In this document: piece after piece, positions 19,346-29,078 of the stretch
How the letters are laid out: each line of letters opens with the position of its first letter
Position numbering within the stretch: position 1 is the first letter of the stretch
DNA from: an uncultured Lachnospiraceae bacterium
Lineage (GTDB): Bacteria; Bacillota; Clostridia; Lachnospirales; Lachnospiraceae
Direction of reading: 5' to 3'
Assembly (NCBI GenBank): GCA_946558465.1
Contig: CAMNTM010000003.1
Span: 226,415 to 290,414, forward strand
DNA length: 64,000 bases
The notes under the pieces: generated by a model
What the model was told of the DNA's origin: nothing
Databases searched by the model: none
Seen by the model: only the letters and a program-made list of their open reading frames with translations
Position numbers and translations under genes: made by a program

Positions 19346-21438
19346 TGAAAACAAATGAAAATAAAATACCCGAACTGAATCTCCCACGCACCATCCACTT
19401 GGTTCCAATGGACCATATAGACGGATTTGATGTCCGCCCCGGATTTTATGAAGTAAATGGTGCTACAGCCATTCCCGGAGGTGTAAATTTTACTGTATAT
19501 TCCCGCAGTGCAACCTCCATCGAGCTTCTCTTATTTAGACGGGAGGAAGCGGAACCTTTTGCAGTGCTTCCATTTCCTCATCATTACCGGATTGGAAATG
19601 TGTATTCCATGATCGTATTCAAGCTCAATATAGAAGAATTCGAATACGCATACCGGGTGGATGGTCCCTATGAGCCCAAAAAAGGATTGATATTTAATAA
19701 AAACAAATATCTGCTGGATCCCTATGCCAAGGCTGTTACGGGACAGAGCTGCTGGGGGGCAACCTCCCCGCGCGGTCAGCATTACCGGGCACGAGTGGTA
19801 AAGGATGACTTCGACTGGGAAGATATGGCTGCTCCTCTTCTTCCTATGGAAGACCTGATTATCTACGAACTTCATGTCCGTGGTTATACAAAACACCAAT
19901 CCTCAGGGGTATTTAAGCCCGGAACTTTTGCCGGACTTATGGAAAAGCTTCCTTACCTTCTGGAGCTTGGCGTTAATGTCGTCGAGCTGATGCCGATCTT
20001 TGAATTTGATGAAATGCAGGATTACCGTGAGGTTGACGGAGAAAAACTCTGCAACTACTGGGGATATAATACTGTAAGCTTTTTTGCACCCAATACAAGC
20101 TATACTGCCAGCACAGAATATAACCGGGAGGGCAATGAACTAAAAAAATTAATTCAGACCTTTAACCAGCACGGAATTGAGGTCTATCTGGATGTAGTTT
20201 TTAATCATACTGCCGAGGGAAATGAAAAGGGACCTTTTTTCTCTTTCAAGGGCTTCGATAACAACATCTATTACCTGCTGACCCCTGACGGATATTATTA
20301 TAACTTCAGCGGCTGCGGCAACTCTCTAAACTGCAACCATCCTATCGTCCGGCAAATGATACTGGACTGCCTGCGGTACTGGGTTACAACCTACCGGGTA
20401 AATGGATTCCGCTTTGATTTAGCCTCAATCCTGGGACGAAATGAAGACGGAACGCCTATGAATAAGCCTCCTCTTTTACAGTCCCTTGCATTTGACCCGA
20501 TTTTAGGAGATGTAAAGCTTATCGCAGAAGCATGGGATGCCGACGGGCTTTATCAGGTAGGAACCTTTCCTTCCTGGAACCGCTGGGCAGAATGGAATGG
20601 GCGATACCGGGATGATATGCGCCGATATATAAAAGGAGATCCCGGCATGGCACAGGCCGCTGCACTGCGTATCGCAGGCTCCACAGATATCTATGAAGTA
20701 CACGCAAGAGAAAATGCCTCTGTAAACTTTCTGACCTGCCATGACGGTTTTACTCTATATGATTTGTTTTCTTACAATCAAAAACATAATGAAAAGAATG
20801 GCTGGAACAACACAGACGGCTGCAACGATAATCACAGCTGGAACTGCGGCGCTGAAGGAGATACAGACAATCCTGAAGTCCTGACTCTGAGACGGCGGAT
20901 GATCCGCAACGCATTTTCTCTCCTTATGTGCAGCAGGGGTATTCCAATGTTTTTGGCCGGAGATGAATTCTGCAATACACAGTTTGGAAATAACAACGCC
21001 TACTGTCATGACAATATCATTTCCTGGCTGGATTGGAGCCTTCTTGAAAAAAATCATGATATATTTGAATTTTTCCAGTATATGATACGTTTCCGCAAGG
21101 AACACCGTCTCCTGCGTATCAACGTAAGCGACGGTACCTGCGGGCTGCCGGATGTAAGCTTCCACGGTGTAACCCCTTGGTATACACAATTTTCCAGGCA
21201 GGACCACTACATCGCAGTGATGTTCTCCGGGCAGGATAAGGATACCGGCCCCCAGGTAATCTATATCGCCTCTAACGCCTACTGGGAAGAACTTCAGATA
21301 ACACTTCCGGAACTTCCTGCATCTATGTGCTGGGAGGTTGCTGTAGATACATGGAACGAAACACAGAGCGTATATTCCGTTCCAGGAAGCAGTTTTACTA
21401 TCCGGCCAAGAAGCGTTATGGTGCTGGTTGGGAAGTAA
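19345..21438 (+). CDS. glgX: Glycogen debranching enzyme, GlgX/isoamylase type (GH13)
   Basis: A 697-residue GH13 enzyme expected to hydrolyse alpha-1,6 branch points of glycogen or limit dextrins. An N-terminal carbohydrate-binding beta domain (CBM48-like, about 35-150) precedes the catalytic barrel. Signature segments are VVFNHTAEG, the nucleophile region FRFDLAS (D near 357), the acid/base IAEAWD (E near 394) and TCHDGF (D near 465). Length matches GlgX and isoamylases. No signal peptide is seen, so it acts in the cytoplasm. glgB lies 14 kb away on the other strand. A perfect 36-bp palindrome follows the stop. Confidence 0.9.
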   Translation: MKTNENKIPELNLPRTIHLVPMDHIDGFDVRPGFYEVNGATAIPGGVNFTVYSRSATSIELLLFRREEAEPFAVLPFPHHYRIGNVYSMIVFKLNIEEFEYAYRVDGPYEPKKGLIFNKNKYLLDPYAKAVTGQSCWGATSPRGQHYRARVVKDDFDWEDMAAPLLPMEDLIIYELHVRGYTKHQSSGVFKPGTFAGLMEKLPYLLELGVNVVELMPIFEFDEMQDYREVDGEKLCNYWGYNTVSFFAPNTSYTASTEYNREGNELKKLIQTFNQHGIEVYLDVVFNHTAEGNEKGPFFSFKGFDNNIYYLLTPDGYYYNFSGCGNSLNCNHPIVRQMILDCLRYWVTTYRVNGFRFDLASILGRNEDGTPMNKPPLLQSLAFDPILGDVKLIAEAWDADGLYQVGTFPSWNRWAEWNGRYRDDMRRYIKGDPGMAQAAALRIAGSTDIYEVHARENASVNFLTCHDGFTLYDLFSYNQKHNEKNGWNNTDGCNDNHSWNCGAEGDTDNPEVLTLRRRMIRNAFSLLMCSRGIPMFLAGDEFCNTQFGNNNAYCHDNIISWLDWSLLEKNHDIFEFFQYMIRFRKEHRLLRINVSDGTCGLPDVSFHGVTPWYTQFSRQDHYIAVMFSGQDKDTGPQVIYIASNAYWEELQITLPELPASMCWEVAVDTWNETQSVYSVPGSSFTIRPRSVMVLVGK

Positions 21439-21483
21439 ATGGGGAATTGAGCAGAATCTCACTTAGCGGGAACGTAAGGTATA

Positions 21484-21519
21484 ATTTCATAAACTGCGCG
21501 TACGCGCAGTTTATGAAAT
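21484..21519. terminator. 36-bp perfect palindrome between convergent genes
   Basis: ATTTCATAAACTGCGCGT and its exact inverse complement follow each other without a gap. The RNA would fold into a hairpin with a GUAC loop in either direction. It lies between the 3' ends of the debranching-enzyme gene and the EEP-fold gene and most likely acts as a bidirectional terminator, although neither side has a clear U-tract. Confidence 0.65.
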
Positions 21520-21537
21520 ACAGCTTATTTAATACTC

Positions 21538-22665
21538 CTACTCCGCCAATTCAAACCGGAGTCTTACCGGATTATGATCACTAAAGCTAAAATCTGTATC
21601 TATATTCTCTGCTGAAGCTTTCACATTATCCGACACAAGAAATCCATCCACCACTGTAGTAAAATTCACGCCCTTTGTATATGAAATATCCGCCCCCCGG
21701 CAGGTCGGTACTTTAAGTTCATTCTCTGCACGGACGATACTGATTCCGTCCGACAGCTCCTCCTGCGTCAAGACCGATACCCACTCAGGAAATTTCTGTT
21801 GAGAAGGAAAGCCCTCTGCTGCCTCCTCTCCAAGCGCATGATTAAAATCTCCGCCTACAATGACATAATTACCCGATTTATATTCTTGCTCCATCACGGC
21901 ATTTAGAAGCTCCAGCTGCCTGGCACGAATTACACCGCCCTTGTCGTATGCAGACATATGACTGTTGATCAGCACCAGCTCTTTTTTTCCCTCTACAGGA
22001 AGCCGCATCACAGAAAAGCATCTGTCCAGATCCGTGAACTTTATAATAAAGCTGTTATCCACCGGATAGCTTCTGCGCTCTGCTTCCGCCACCTTATAAC
22101 GGCTGAGATTCAAAAGCCCGGCCTGAACAGCACCGTGAGGGTCCGTGAATGGATAGAGCAGATATGCCGAATGAAAATTATTTGCAAATATCCCTCCATA
22201 TTCTGGAAATGCATTTTCAACCGCTTCACGCTGGTCCACATGATAACTTCTATCCGAATCCTCGTCCACTTCTTGCAGAAGCATAAAATCTGCATTCATC
22301 TGTGCAAGCGTTTCAATGGCTTCCTCCGTGTTCTTCTCCACGGATTCCCGGCTCACAGCCTTGCCATATTCTCCCGCAGTTTTGGTACCATCGCTCATTT
22401 CGCCGGTATCCATAAAAAAACTATAATCCGGTCCGTAGGCTCCGAACCCGATATTGCAAGTCACTGCGGTATACGTCTCTCCTGTCTTTAGTGTCTGATC
22501 TGAATTATTTTTTATATCAAGCTCTGTGTGATCCTCAATTCTATAGTACTGCAGCTGCATATAAATTACATAGCCTGCTATGAATAAAACACAGATTAAA
22601 ACTATTGCTAATACAATTTTCAAAGCCCGTATTTTCAAAGATTTCCTTTTCTCGCGATTCCTCAT
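21538..22665 (-). CDS. Membrane-anchored endonuclease/exonuclease/phosphatase-fold protein
   Basis: A 375-residue protein with a basic N-terminus and one transmembrane helix (VLAIVLICVLFIAGYVIYM), then an extracytoplasmic EEP (DNase I-like) domain. Motifs visible are TCNIGFG, LLQEVD, NSHMSAYDKGG, GGDFNH and SFSDHNPV, matching the metal-binding Asn/Glu, the catalytic His and the Asp-His pair. Such proteins hydrolyse phosphodiester or phosphomonoester bonds; the substrate is not clear. A TATAAT box with a CGGAC/GTCCG inverted repeat (22716-22729) lies upstream, so it probably has its own promoter. It follows the sugar operon on the same strand. Confidence 0.85.
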   Translation of the reverse strand: MRNREKRKSLKIRALKIVLAIVLICVLFIAGYVIYMQLQYYRIEDHTELDIKNNSDQTLKTGETYTAVTCNIGFGAYGPDYSFFMDTGEMSDGTKTAGEYGKAVSRESVEKNTEEAIETLAQMNADFMLLQEVDEDSDRSYHVDQREAVENAFPEYGGIFANNFHSAYLLYPFTDPHGAVQAGLLNLSRYKVAEAERRSYPVDNSFIIKFTDLDRCFSVMRLPVEGKKELVLINSHMSAYDKGGVIRARQLELLNAVMEQEYKSGNYVIVGGDFNHALGEEAAEGFPSQQKFPEWVSVLTQEELSDGISIVRAENELKVPTCRGADISYTKGVNFTTVVDGFLVSDNVKASAENIDTDFSFSDHNPVRLRFELAE

Positions 22666-22847
22666 CAGACTTTCCCTTTCCTTTACGATATCCCATTTTT
22701 AATATTATACCTTATCGGACAACAGTCCGCCAGCTTCGCAAGAATATTTTTTTTAAATTCTTTTGTTTCAAATCACACACATCAAATTACGCCACTATAA
22801 ATCGCGCTGCTTCGAACATTACCGCCAACTGCTTTCTTACATAATAC

Positions 22848-23585
22848 TTAGGTATTTATCATACTTCGAGCCTCCTCAGGTGTACATCCCAGCACTACCG
22901 GTGTAGAACGAAAGCCTATACCCATCCTGTCAACCCCCATATCAATCAGCCTGAAAAAATGCTCTCTGTCTCGGATTCCTCCTGAACCCTTAATTTTACA
23001 GCGGCCCTTCGCTGTCTCAAGCATTGCCGCAATCACCTCACATGTGGCACCTTCGTTTCTTCCTCCTGTAAAAAAGCCGGTAGAAGTCTTCACAAAATCT
23101 GCCCCTGCTTCTATCGCTGTTTCCGTTGCCTTCCTGACCTCATCAAGTGTCAATGCATCTGTCTCAAAAATAACCTTGACATTTGTGTTATATTTATGAC
23201 ACACCTCACAAACTGCCTGAATATCCTCTCTCACATTATCCCAAAGTCCACTTCGAATCCATCCATAATTTGCAACAATGTCCAAATCTGTAATATCTCC
23301 TGCCTTACAATACTCCTCCGCCTGCATAACCTTTGAGCTTGTAGTAGAAAGTCCAAACGGAAAATCACATACAACGCAGATCCCTGTATCCGTCCCCTTG
23401 CATAATTTGCGGGCAGTCTCTAAAGAGGCAGGATTTACACATACCGTAGCACAGCCAAAATCAATTCCTTCCTGTATATACCGTTTTATTTCTTCCTGAG
23501 TGAATTCTGGTTTTAAAACAGACTGGTCTATGTACGCTGACAGCTCCTTTACACTCATCTCACATGCTTTTTTTTCTGGTTTCAT
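22848..23585 (-). CDS. deoC: Deoxyribose-phosphate aldolase family protein
   Basis: A 245-residue class I aldolase of the DeoC family, which cleaves 2-deoxyribose-5-phosphate to glyceraldehyde-3-phosphate and acetaldehyde. The Schiff-base Lys is in DFVKTSTGF, the second active-site Lys in KIKGSGGIR, and the conserved acid region is DLDIVANYG. Length is typical. It is the last gene of the sugar operon, 20 bases after the kinase. The usual deoC neighbours of nucleoside catabolism (deoB, pyrimidine phosphorylase, cdd) are absent, so the natural substrate may be a deoxy-sugar phosphate produced by the operon's own enzymes. Confidence 0.9.
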   Translation of the reverse strand: MKPEKKACEMSVKELSAYIDQSVLKPEFTQEEIKRYIQEGIDFGCATVCVNPASLETARKLCKGTDTGICVVCDFPFGLSTTSSKVMQAEEYCKAGDITDLDIVANYGWIRSGLWDNVREDIQAVCEVCHKYNTNVKVIFETDALTLDEVRKATETAIEAGADFVKTSTGFFTGGRNEGATCEVIAAMLETAKGRCKIKGSGGIRDREHFFRLIDMGVDRMGIGFRSTPVVLGCTPEEARSMINT

Positions 23586-23605
23586 ATCATTTTATCCTTT
23601 CTTTC

Positions 23606-24763
23606 TCATTCTGAAAAACAATTTTTTTCATATGTTTTTATAAATTCAAGTAACTCCCTTTTATCAGGGCTTCTTCCATTCCTGACATAATATCCTGACA
23701 AATATACGGCCGCACAAAGAGACTCCTCCAGACCTCCTCCTGCAATCTGCCCAAGCATGAATCCCGCATTAAAGTGATCACCCGCCCCTGTCGTAAGTCT
23801 AGGTTCGGGACAATACGGACCCTTAATATAAACAGGTTCTTCCTTCTGCTGCACAGCACATGCAGCCTTTACCGCATGAATGACAATTATATCTGCTGGA
23901 AGCTTATCAAAAAGAAAACAGCAAATCTCTTTGATATCTATTTCCTGATAATTTTCAATATTTTTCCCATAGATTTCTGCAAGCTCACACGCTTCCTTCT
24001 TATTGACTCCCAGGATAACTTTATAGTACTGTCTGATTTTTCCGAGAATATGCAGCGCCTTTTTTATTTCTTCCTTCGTTCGTTTTTCAGGGTCTGCCAG
24101 ATCAATAAACAATCTTCTCTTCTTCCTGCATGTCTCCGGAACGGAGTACGGCAGTACTTCATCAAGAATCCCCTGCCATATCTCATTCATACAGGGCAGA
24201 AGTGACCAATTCATGAATGCAGCAAATTCTGAGATTTTCAAAGCCTCCCTGAGATATTCCAGACCTTTTCTCTCCTTTATCACAGACCAGTCCAATCGGT
24301 TCAGCGAATCCAGTTTTGAACGTATTATTTTTCCGTCTAAGAATTCAACTGCATCCGTATAGCCTGGCTCTGATATGGACAATGTACTGCCTCCTGCCCC
24401 GGCAAAATCCTGAAACACACTTTTTATATGCGGATAGCCAAGAGCGCCCATATAAGAAAGCTGTATTTCCTGCCGCCGCAATGCATCTGTAAAAATCGGA
24501 CCATTACCACCCAGCTTTTTATATACCACCGCCGCCTCTATATTCGTACTAAGTCCTGCTGCCTTCGCGATACGCTTACTATATTCCTCAATCGTATTAA
24601 TCCGTGAATAATGCTGCCTGTCAAATCTCTGGTCAACCATGTGGACAATCTCATCTACAAAGCCGTCAAACCCAGCGAATCCATGTTGTTTTTTTCTATC
24701 CGCTTTTTCCAGTATCTCCCTTGTTTTTTCTAAAACTGTCTCCTGTCTTACATCTGTATCCAA
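23606..24763 (-). CDS. PfkB-family carbohydrate kinase
   Basis: A 385-residue ribokinase-fold kinase. The N-terminal Gly-Gly substrate motif appears as YKKLGGNGPIFTDAL. The C-terminal PfkB signature with the catalytic Asp is TTGAGDHFNAGF. It is longer than ribokinase (about 310) because of an N-terminal extension and a helical insertion. The start appears to be TTG at 24763, with GAGAGGG upstream; no ATG is available before residue 42. It lies 17 bases after the activase gene. It probably phosphorylates the imported carbohydrate; the sugar or polyol is unknown. Confidence 0.85.
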   Translation of the reverse strand: MDTDVRQETVLEKTREILEKADRKKQHGFAGFDGFVDEIVHMVDQRFDRQHYSRINTIEEYSKRIAKAAGLSTNIEAAVVYKKLGGNGPIFTDALRRQEIQLSYMGALGYPHIKSVFQDFAGAGGSTLSISEPGYTDAVEFLDGKIIRSKLDSLNRLDWSVIKERKGLEYLREALKISEFAAFMNWSLLPCMNEIWQGILDEVLPYSVPETCRKKRRLFIDLADPEKRTKEEIKKALHILGKIRQYYKVILGVNKKEACELAEIYGKNIENYQEIDIKEICCFLFDKLPADIIVIHAVKAACAVQQKEEPVYIKGPYCPEPRLTTGAGDHFNAGFMLGQIAGGGLEESLCAAVYLSGYYVRNGRSPDKRELLEFIKTYEKNCFSE

Positions 24764-24780
24764 TTTTTACCAGCCCTCTC

Positions 24781-25695
24781 TTAATGATATCGAATTATAC
24801 ATTTCACCTGGGGAAAATGCTCTCCGATCATCTTCAGCAGACTTTTAAGCTCTTCCTCCATTGGTGCTTTTATATGCTTCAATTCATAGTCCATACTAAG
24901 CTGCTCATATTTTCCCACACCATATCTATGATAAGGTAAAAGCTCCACTCTTTCTACGCATGCGAAACCTTCAGCAAGCTTAAAAGTGCGGCGGATATTA
25001 TCCCATTCCATATTTATCCGCGGGATTAAAGGAATTCGAATCCAGATTTTTTTCCCGCAGCTGTTTAGATATTTCAGGTTATCCAGAATCCTTCGGTTAG
25101 AAACTCCTGTATAGGCTTTATGCACCTTTTCATCCATATGCTTTATATCATACAAAAACAAATCCACCTTATCTTTACATCTTTCCAGTACTTGCCGCGA
25201 TACGTATCCTGATGTTTCAACAGCAGTTCGAATTCTGTTTTCCTTCAATTGTCCAAGAAGCTCTTCTACAAATTCAGCCTGTGCAAAGGGCTCCCCTCCA
25301 CTTAGTGTTACTCCGCCTCCGGTCTTTCTGTAAAAAATGGAATCCTTTTCTACCTCTGAAATGACCTCTTCAACTGTCATCTCCCTTCCTATCCGTTTAA
25401 GTGCACCTGACGGACAATTTTCCACACAGCTTCCACAATTTAAACACAATTCCTTATGAATAACCTTTCCGTATCCTCTATCATCCGCAACCGCTTTCAC
25501 GGGACATGACACAATGCAGCTTCTGCAATCCAGACATAGTTTTCTCTGGAATATTATTTGAGGGCAGAATTCTCCTGATTCCGGATTAGAACACCATTTA
25601 CATCTCAGCGGACAACCTTTGAGAAAAACAATCGTTCTAATTCCAGGCCCATCCTGCACGGAATATTTTTGAATATTAAATACAATTCCTTTCAT
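24781..25695 (-). CDS. Glycyl-radical enzyme activating protein (radical SAM)
   Basis: A 304-residue radical SAM protein that generates the glycyl radical on its partner enzyme. The SAM cluster motif is C28, C32, C35 (GCPLRCKWC). It is followed by a two-cluster ferredoxin insert (LCLDCRSCIVSCP and LCLNCGSCVENCP), typical of activases of non-PFL glycyl radical enzymes. GGVTLSGGEP is the SAM-binding GGE motif. ATG 25695 is chosen because TTGGAG precedes it by 8 bases; a TTG four codons earlier lies within that site. It follows the GRE gene by 14 bases. Confidence 0.95.
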   Translation of the reverse strand: MKGIVFNIQKYSVQDGPGIRTIVFLKGCPLRCKWCSNPESGEFCPQIIFQRKLCLDCRSCIVSCPVKAVADDRGYGKVIHKELCLNCGSCVENCPSGALKRIGREMTVEEVISEVEKDSIFYRKTGGGVTLSGGEPFAQAEFVEELLGQLKENRIRTAVETSGYVSRQVLERCKDKVDLFLYDIKHMDEKVHKAYTGVSNRRILDNLKYLNSCGKKIWIRIPLIPRINMEWDNIRRTFKLAEGFACVERVELLPYHRYGVGKYEQLSMDYELKHIKAPMEEELKSLLKMIGEHFPQVKCIIRYH

Positions 25696-25709
25696 GTTAC
25701 ACTCCAATT

Positions 25710-28088
25710 CTAGAAGGTTTTCTGCTCCGTCCGCTCAATGATATTTTCCTGCAGAGAAATATCCAAATCTACAAAAAATGCGCTGTATCCGGCTACCCTG
25801 ACCAACAGGTTCTTAAACTCCTCCGGATGCTTTTGTGCCTCGCGCAAGGTTTCCGCCGCCACAACATTAAACTGGATATGCCAGCCGCCCAGCTCAAAAT
25901 ATGCTCTTACAAGAGCCATAAATTCTTCTAGCTGCTCATCCGTTTTCAGAATATCCGGATTAAATTTCTGATTCAGCAGCGTTCCATTTGACGCCTTCAT
26001 ATGATCCAGCTTTGCAACAGATTTTATAACTGCTGTAGGCCCCTTCATATCCGCACCGGCTGACGGTGACACTCCGTCTGCCAACGGCTGCCTGCTTTTT
26101 CTTCCGTTTGGCATTGCCCCGACATCCATGCCCATGGGCACATTTGCAGATACAGGATATAACCCCGGCTTGAATGATCCTCCGCGCGCATTCGCGTATT
26201 TTACGACCTCATCACAATACTGTCTTCCCACATATACTGCTATTTCATCTACTTCATCACAGTCATTTCCATATTTGGGAACTGCCTGTATATCACGATG
26301 TAATATCGGAAATCCTTCAAAATCTGCCTGCATCGCATCCTTTATCTCCGCCAATGTATATCTCTTTTCTTCAAATACCAGCTGTTTTAGTACCATTAAC
26401 GAATCTGCCACGTCTGCAACTCCAACCCCCTGGGGCGCTGAAAAGTTGTATTTTGCGCCTCCCTGGGATACGTCCTTACCTTTTTTTACACAGTCATCAA
26501 ACAGCGCTGACAAAAAGGGAAGCGGCATCAATTTCTGATGTGCGATATCAATCGCATTTACACAGATTGTCATGTGACTTACAAAATATTCCACCTGTTC
26601 CTCATACGCTTTCAAAATCTTTTCATAAGTATCAAAGTTACTTAATTTCCCTGTCTTAGGGCCCATCTGCTCGCCGGACAATACACACACGCCGTCATTT
26701 AGCGCCAATTCCAGACATTTCACTAGATTAAACATGCTGGCATTCGCCCATGCGTCTATCTTTCCTCCGACTCCTGGCTCGACACAGCCAATCGCAGTAT
26801 ATCGTCTGGCCTCCTCCATATCAAGCCCATCTGCAAGAAGCGACGGAATAATCACATCGTCATTAAAAAGATGGGGCTTTCCTGAGCCTTTCGATATATG
26901 CCGGCATACGATATGTAAAAACTTATCCGGCGTATTACGGTTTATCCGCACGGCAAGATTCGGCTGGGGCAGATTGATATTTTCCTCTGCTTTCATACAC
27001 AGATAGGTTACCTCATTTGTGTCGTCCCTTCCGTACTTGTCCACGCCTCCTATTGTCAGAATCTGTCCCAGAGAATAGCCGCTGAAATATGTGGCATTTT
27101 CCAGGTTGTAGACATTCATCGTCTCAAAAAATTTTATCCAAAGACACTCTATCAGCTCCTGTGCAGACTCGTCAGTCAGTTCTCCTGCCTCTACTTCACG
27201 CTTATAATATGGATACACAATTTCATCGTATCGTTCTGTAGAGACTCCGGTGCCATCCGTCTCCAGCTGAATCAGCATCTGAACAAACCAGAAGGTCTGA
27301 GTTGCTTCCCAGAAGGTCCTCGCCGGCTCACCCGGAACCCGCTTACACACATCGGCAATTTTCATAAGTTCCTTTCTTCGATTCTCGTCCTCTTCCTCCT
27401 GTGACAATTCCAATGCAAGCTCCGAATACCTGTGTGCAAACTCAATCACTGCCTTACAGGTCCGTATAACGGATTCATAAAATATCCTTTTTTCTATCGA
27501 ATCCGGCTCTGCCATATCCAGCTCTGTCAGCGCATCCTCGTATTGCTTTATAATACCATTAAAACCACAGGTAACCGGGGTATGATAATTGGCAATCATA
27601 TGTCCTACACCATTCTGCAGATACAGCATAGGATTAAATACTCTGTGACTGGCAAGCCAGGCCTGTCTGGAGTCTGTCGGTACATACTCCATTGCAAGCT
27701 CCTCTATTGTCTTTCCCTCCCAATAAGGAAAGACCTGTTCCATAAGAATACGATAGGTTTCATCCGTAACAAAAAATTTATCTACCGGGCGTTCCCAGAA
27801 AGTATGAAGCTCTTCCTTCACCCAATTTGTCGTTGTCTCCGGAAATACAGGCGCACTGCGGGGCATGCTTGCCATATTACCGACAATCAGCTCTCCTTCA
27901 TGAATCCAGATAGTCATATTGCTTAAGATATGTTCCATCGCTTTTGCCCGTCTAAGCGGCATTGGCTCCCCTTCTGTCTGTTTGAAGGATTCTGTTATCA
28001 ACACTGCTCTCTCCGGACAGATTTGAGGTATGACATCTCGAATCCATTGTCTTAGTTTCTTAGTTCTTAAAGACTGCACATTACCCAT
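25710..28088 (-). CDS. Glycyl radical enzyme (dehydratase/lyase type)
   Basis: A 792-residue glycyl radical enzyme. The active-site Cys near residue 435 lies in TAIGCVEPGVGG, and the radical Gly near 766 in RVAGYSAFF. A single Cys followed by Val-Glu is the pattern of the eliminating GREs (glycerol/propanediol dehydratase, choline lyase, isethionate lyase and relatives). It is unlike true pyruvate formate-lyase, which has two adjacent Cys. The residues after it (GVGGKIDAW) do not match any subgroup I can name. No microcompartment genes are nearby. With an importer, kinase and aldolase in the operon, a phosphorylated or free polyol or anhydro-sugar is the likely substrate. Strictly anaerobic function. 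Confidence 0.93.
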   Translation of the reverse strand: MGNVQSLRTKKLRQWIRDVIPQICPERAVLITESFKQTEGEPMPLRRAKAMEHILSNMTIWIHEGELIVGNMASMPRSAPVFPETTTNWVKEELHTFWERPVDKFFVTDETYRILMEQVFPYWEGKTIEELAMEYVPTDSRQAWLASHRVFNPMLYLQNGVGHMIANYHTPVTCGFNGIIKQYEDALTELDMAEPDSIEKRIFYESVIRTCKAVIEFAHRYSELALELSQEEEDENRRKELMKIADVCKRVPGEPARTFWEATQTFWFVQMLIQLETDGTGVSTERYDEIVYPYYKREVEAGELTDESAQELIECLWIKFFETMNVYNLENATYFSGYSLGQILTIGGVDKYGRDDTNEVTYLCMKAEENINLPQPNLAVRINRNTPDKFLHIVCRHISKGSGKPHLFNDDVIIPSLLADGLDMEEARRYTAIGCVEPGVGGKIDAWANASMFNLVKCLELALNDGVCVLSGEQMGPKTGKLSNFDTYEKILKAYEEQVEYFVSHMTICVNAIDIAHQKLMPLPFLSALFDDCVKKGKDVSQGGAKYNFSAPQGVGVADVADSLMVLKQLVFEEKRYTLAEIKDAMQADFEGFPILHRDIQAVPKYGNDCDEVDEIAVYVGRQYCDEVVKYANARGGSFKPGLYPVSANVPMGMDVGAMPNGRKSRQPLADGVSPSAGADMKGPTAVIKSVAKLDHMKASNGTLLNQKFNPDILKTDEQLEEFMALVRAYFELGGWHIQFNVVAAETLREAQKHPEEFKNLLVRVAGYSAFFVDLDISLQENIIERTEQKTF

Positions 28089-28100
28089 AGTTCTCCTCCT

Positions 28101-29066
28101 TTACTTAATAATCTGCTCCTTATTTGTATGGTCTGCCGTCAAATACGCAGCGATAATTATAATCATTCCATACACAATCTTCTGCCAAAAACTGTCAACT
28201 CCCGTCACTGTCATGCCGTTTCGGACTATCATGACTACCGCAACACCTATCATTGTTTTTACTACAGATCCTCTTCCTCCGGCCATAGATGTACCCCCAA
28301 GCGCTACGGCTGCAATAGACAGCAGCGTATAATTGTCGCCTACATTGGGGCTTCCGCTTACCATCTTCGCCACAAACATAACTCCTCCAAGAGCATAGCA
28401 TACACCTGCTGCCCCAAAACAGGCAATCTTCACCTTCTCGACAGGTACCCCCGCCATCCATGCCGCACGTTCGTTCGCGCCGATTGCATATACATATTTA
28501 CCGATTCTTGTACTGTGTTGTATCAGCAGATAAATAAAAACAATCAGAAGTGCCGCCAGAAATACTACCGGAATAATAGATATTTTTGCAGACATCCAGT
28601 CTACCGTATACCACAGCTTCGGATTCAGCTGAATTGTTCCGCTGTTAGAAAACACTAATGCCAGACTTTCCCAAATTGACATCATCCCCAAACTTGCAAT
28701 AAATGAGGGAACCTTAAACCTTGCCTGTAATATTCCAATCACCAGCCCGGAAATCAAACCTGCCGCCGCAATCAATACATACGCTCCAAGTCCAATATGC
28801 TCCGCATAACGGACAAATAAAATGGAGGACAGCGAGCATACTGCCCCGATGGATAAATCCGTAGAGCCGACAACAATGATAAAGGTAACCCCTGATGCCA
28901 TCAAAAGCAGCGGACTGATATCTGTCAAAATATTACTGATATTATCTGCCTTCCCAAAGCTTGAATTCATAGCTGAAAATAAAACAATCAAACTGACAAT
29001 TGCCGCAAGGCCGATCCATGTCGAAATATCCGGGAGCTTTTTCTTTATCAATATCTTCATAACCAC
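28101..29066 (-). CDS. Ribose-type ABC transporter permease (second)
   Basis: A 321-residue membrane protein with about 8-10 hydrophobic segments and the BPD_transp_2/RbsC pattern (SLGMMSIWESLALVFS; GAVCSLSSILFVRYAE; ALGGTSMAGGRGSVVKT). It is 12 bases from the ATPase and GRE genes on either side. It forms a heterodimeric channel with the permease at 30626. Confidence 0.93.
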   Translation of the reverse strand: MVMKILIKKKLPDISTWIGLAAIVSLIVLFSAMNSSFGKADNISNILTDISPLLLMASGVTFIIVVGSTDLSIGAVCSLSSILFVRYAEHIGLGAYVLIAAAGLISGLVIGILQARFKVPSFIASLGMMSIWESLALVFSNSGTIQLNPKLWYTVDWMSAKISIIPVVFLAALLIVFIYLLIQHSTRIGKYVYAIGANERAAWMAGVPVEKVKIACFGAAGVCYALGGVMFVAKMVSGSPNVGDNYTLLSIAAVALGGTSMAGGRGSVVKTMIGVAVVMIVRNGMTVTGVDSFWQKIVYGMIIIIAAYLTADHTNKEQIIK

Positions 29067-29078
29067 AACCTCCTGCCC

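Noticed and set aside
22848..28088. Diol-utilisation microcompartment locus
   Set aside because: No shell-protein genes, aldehyde dehydrogenase or phosphotransacylase in the operon, and the GRE lacks an obvious encapsulation extension.
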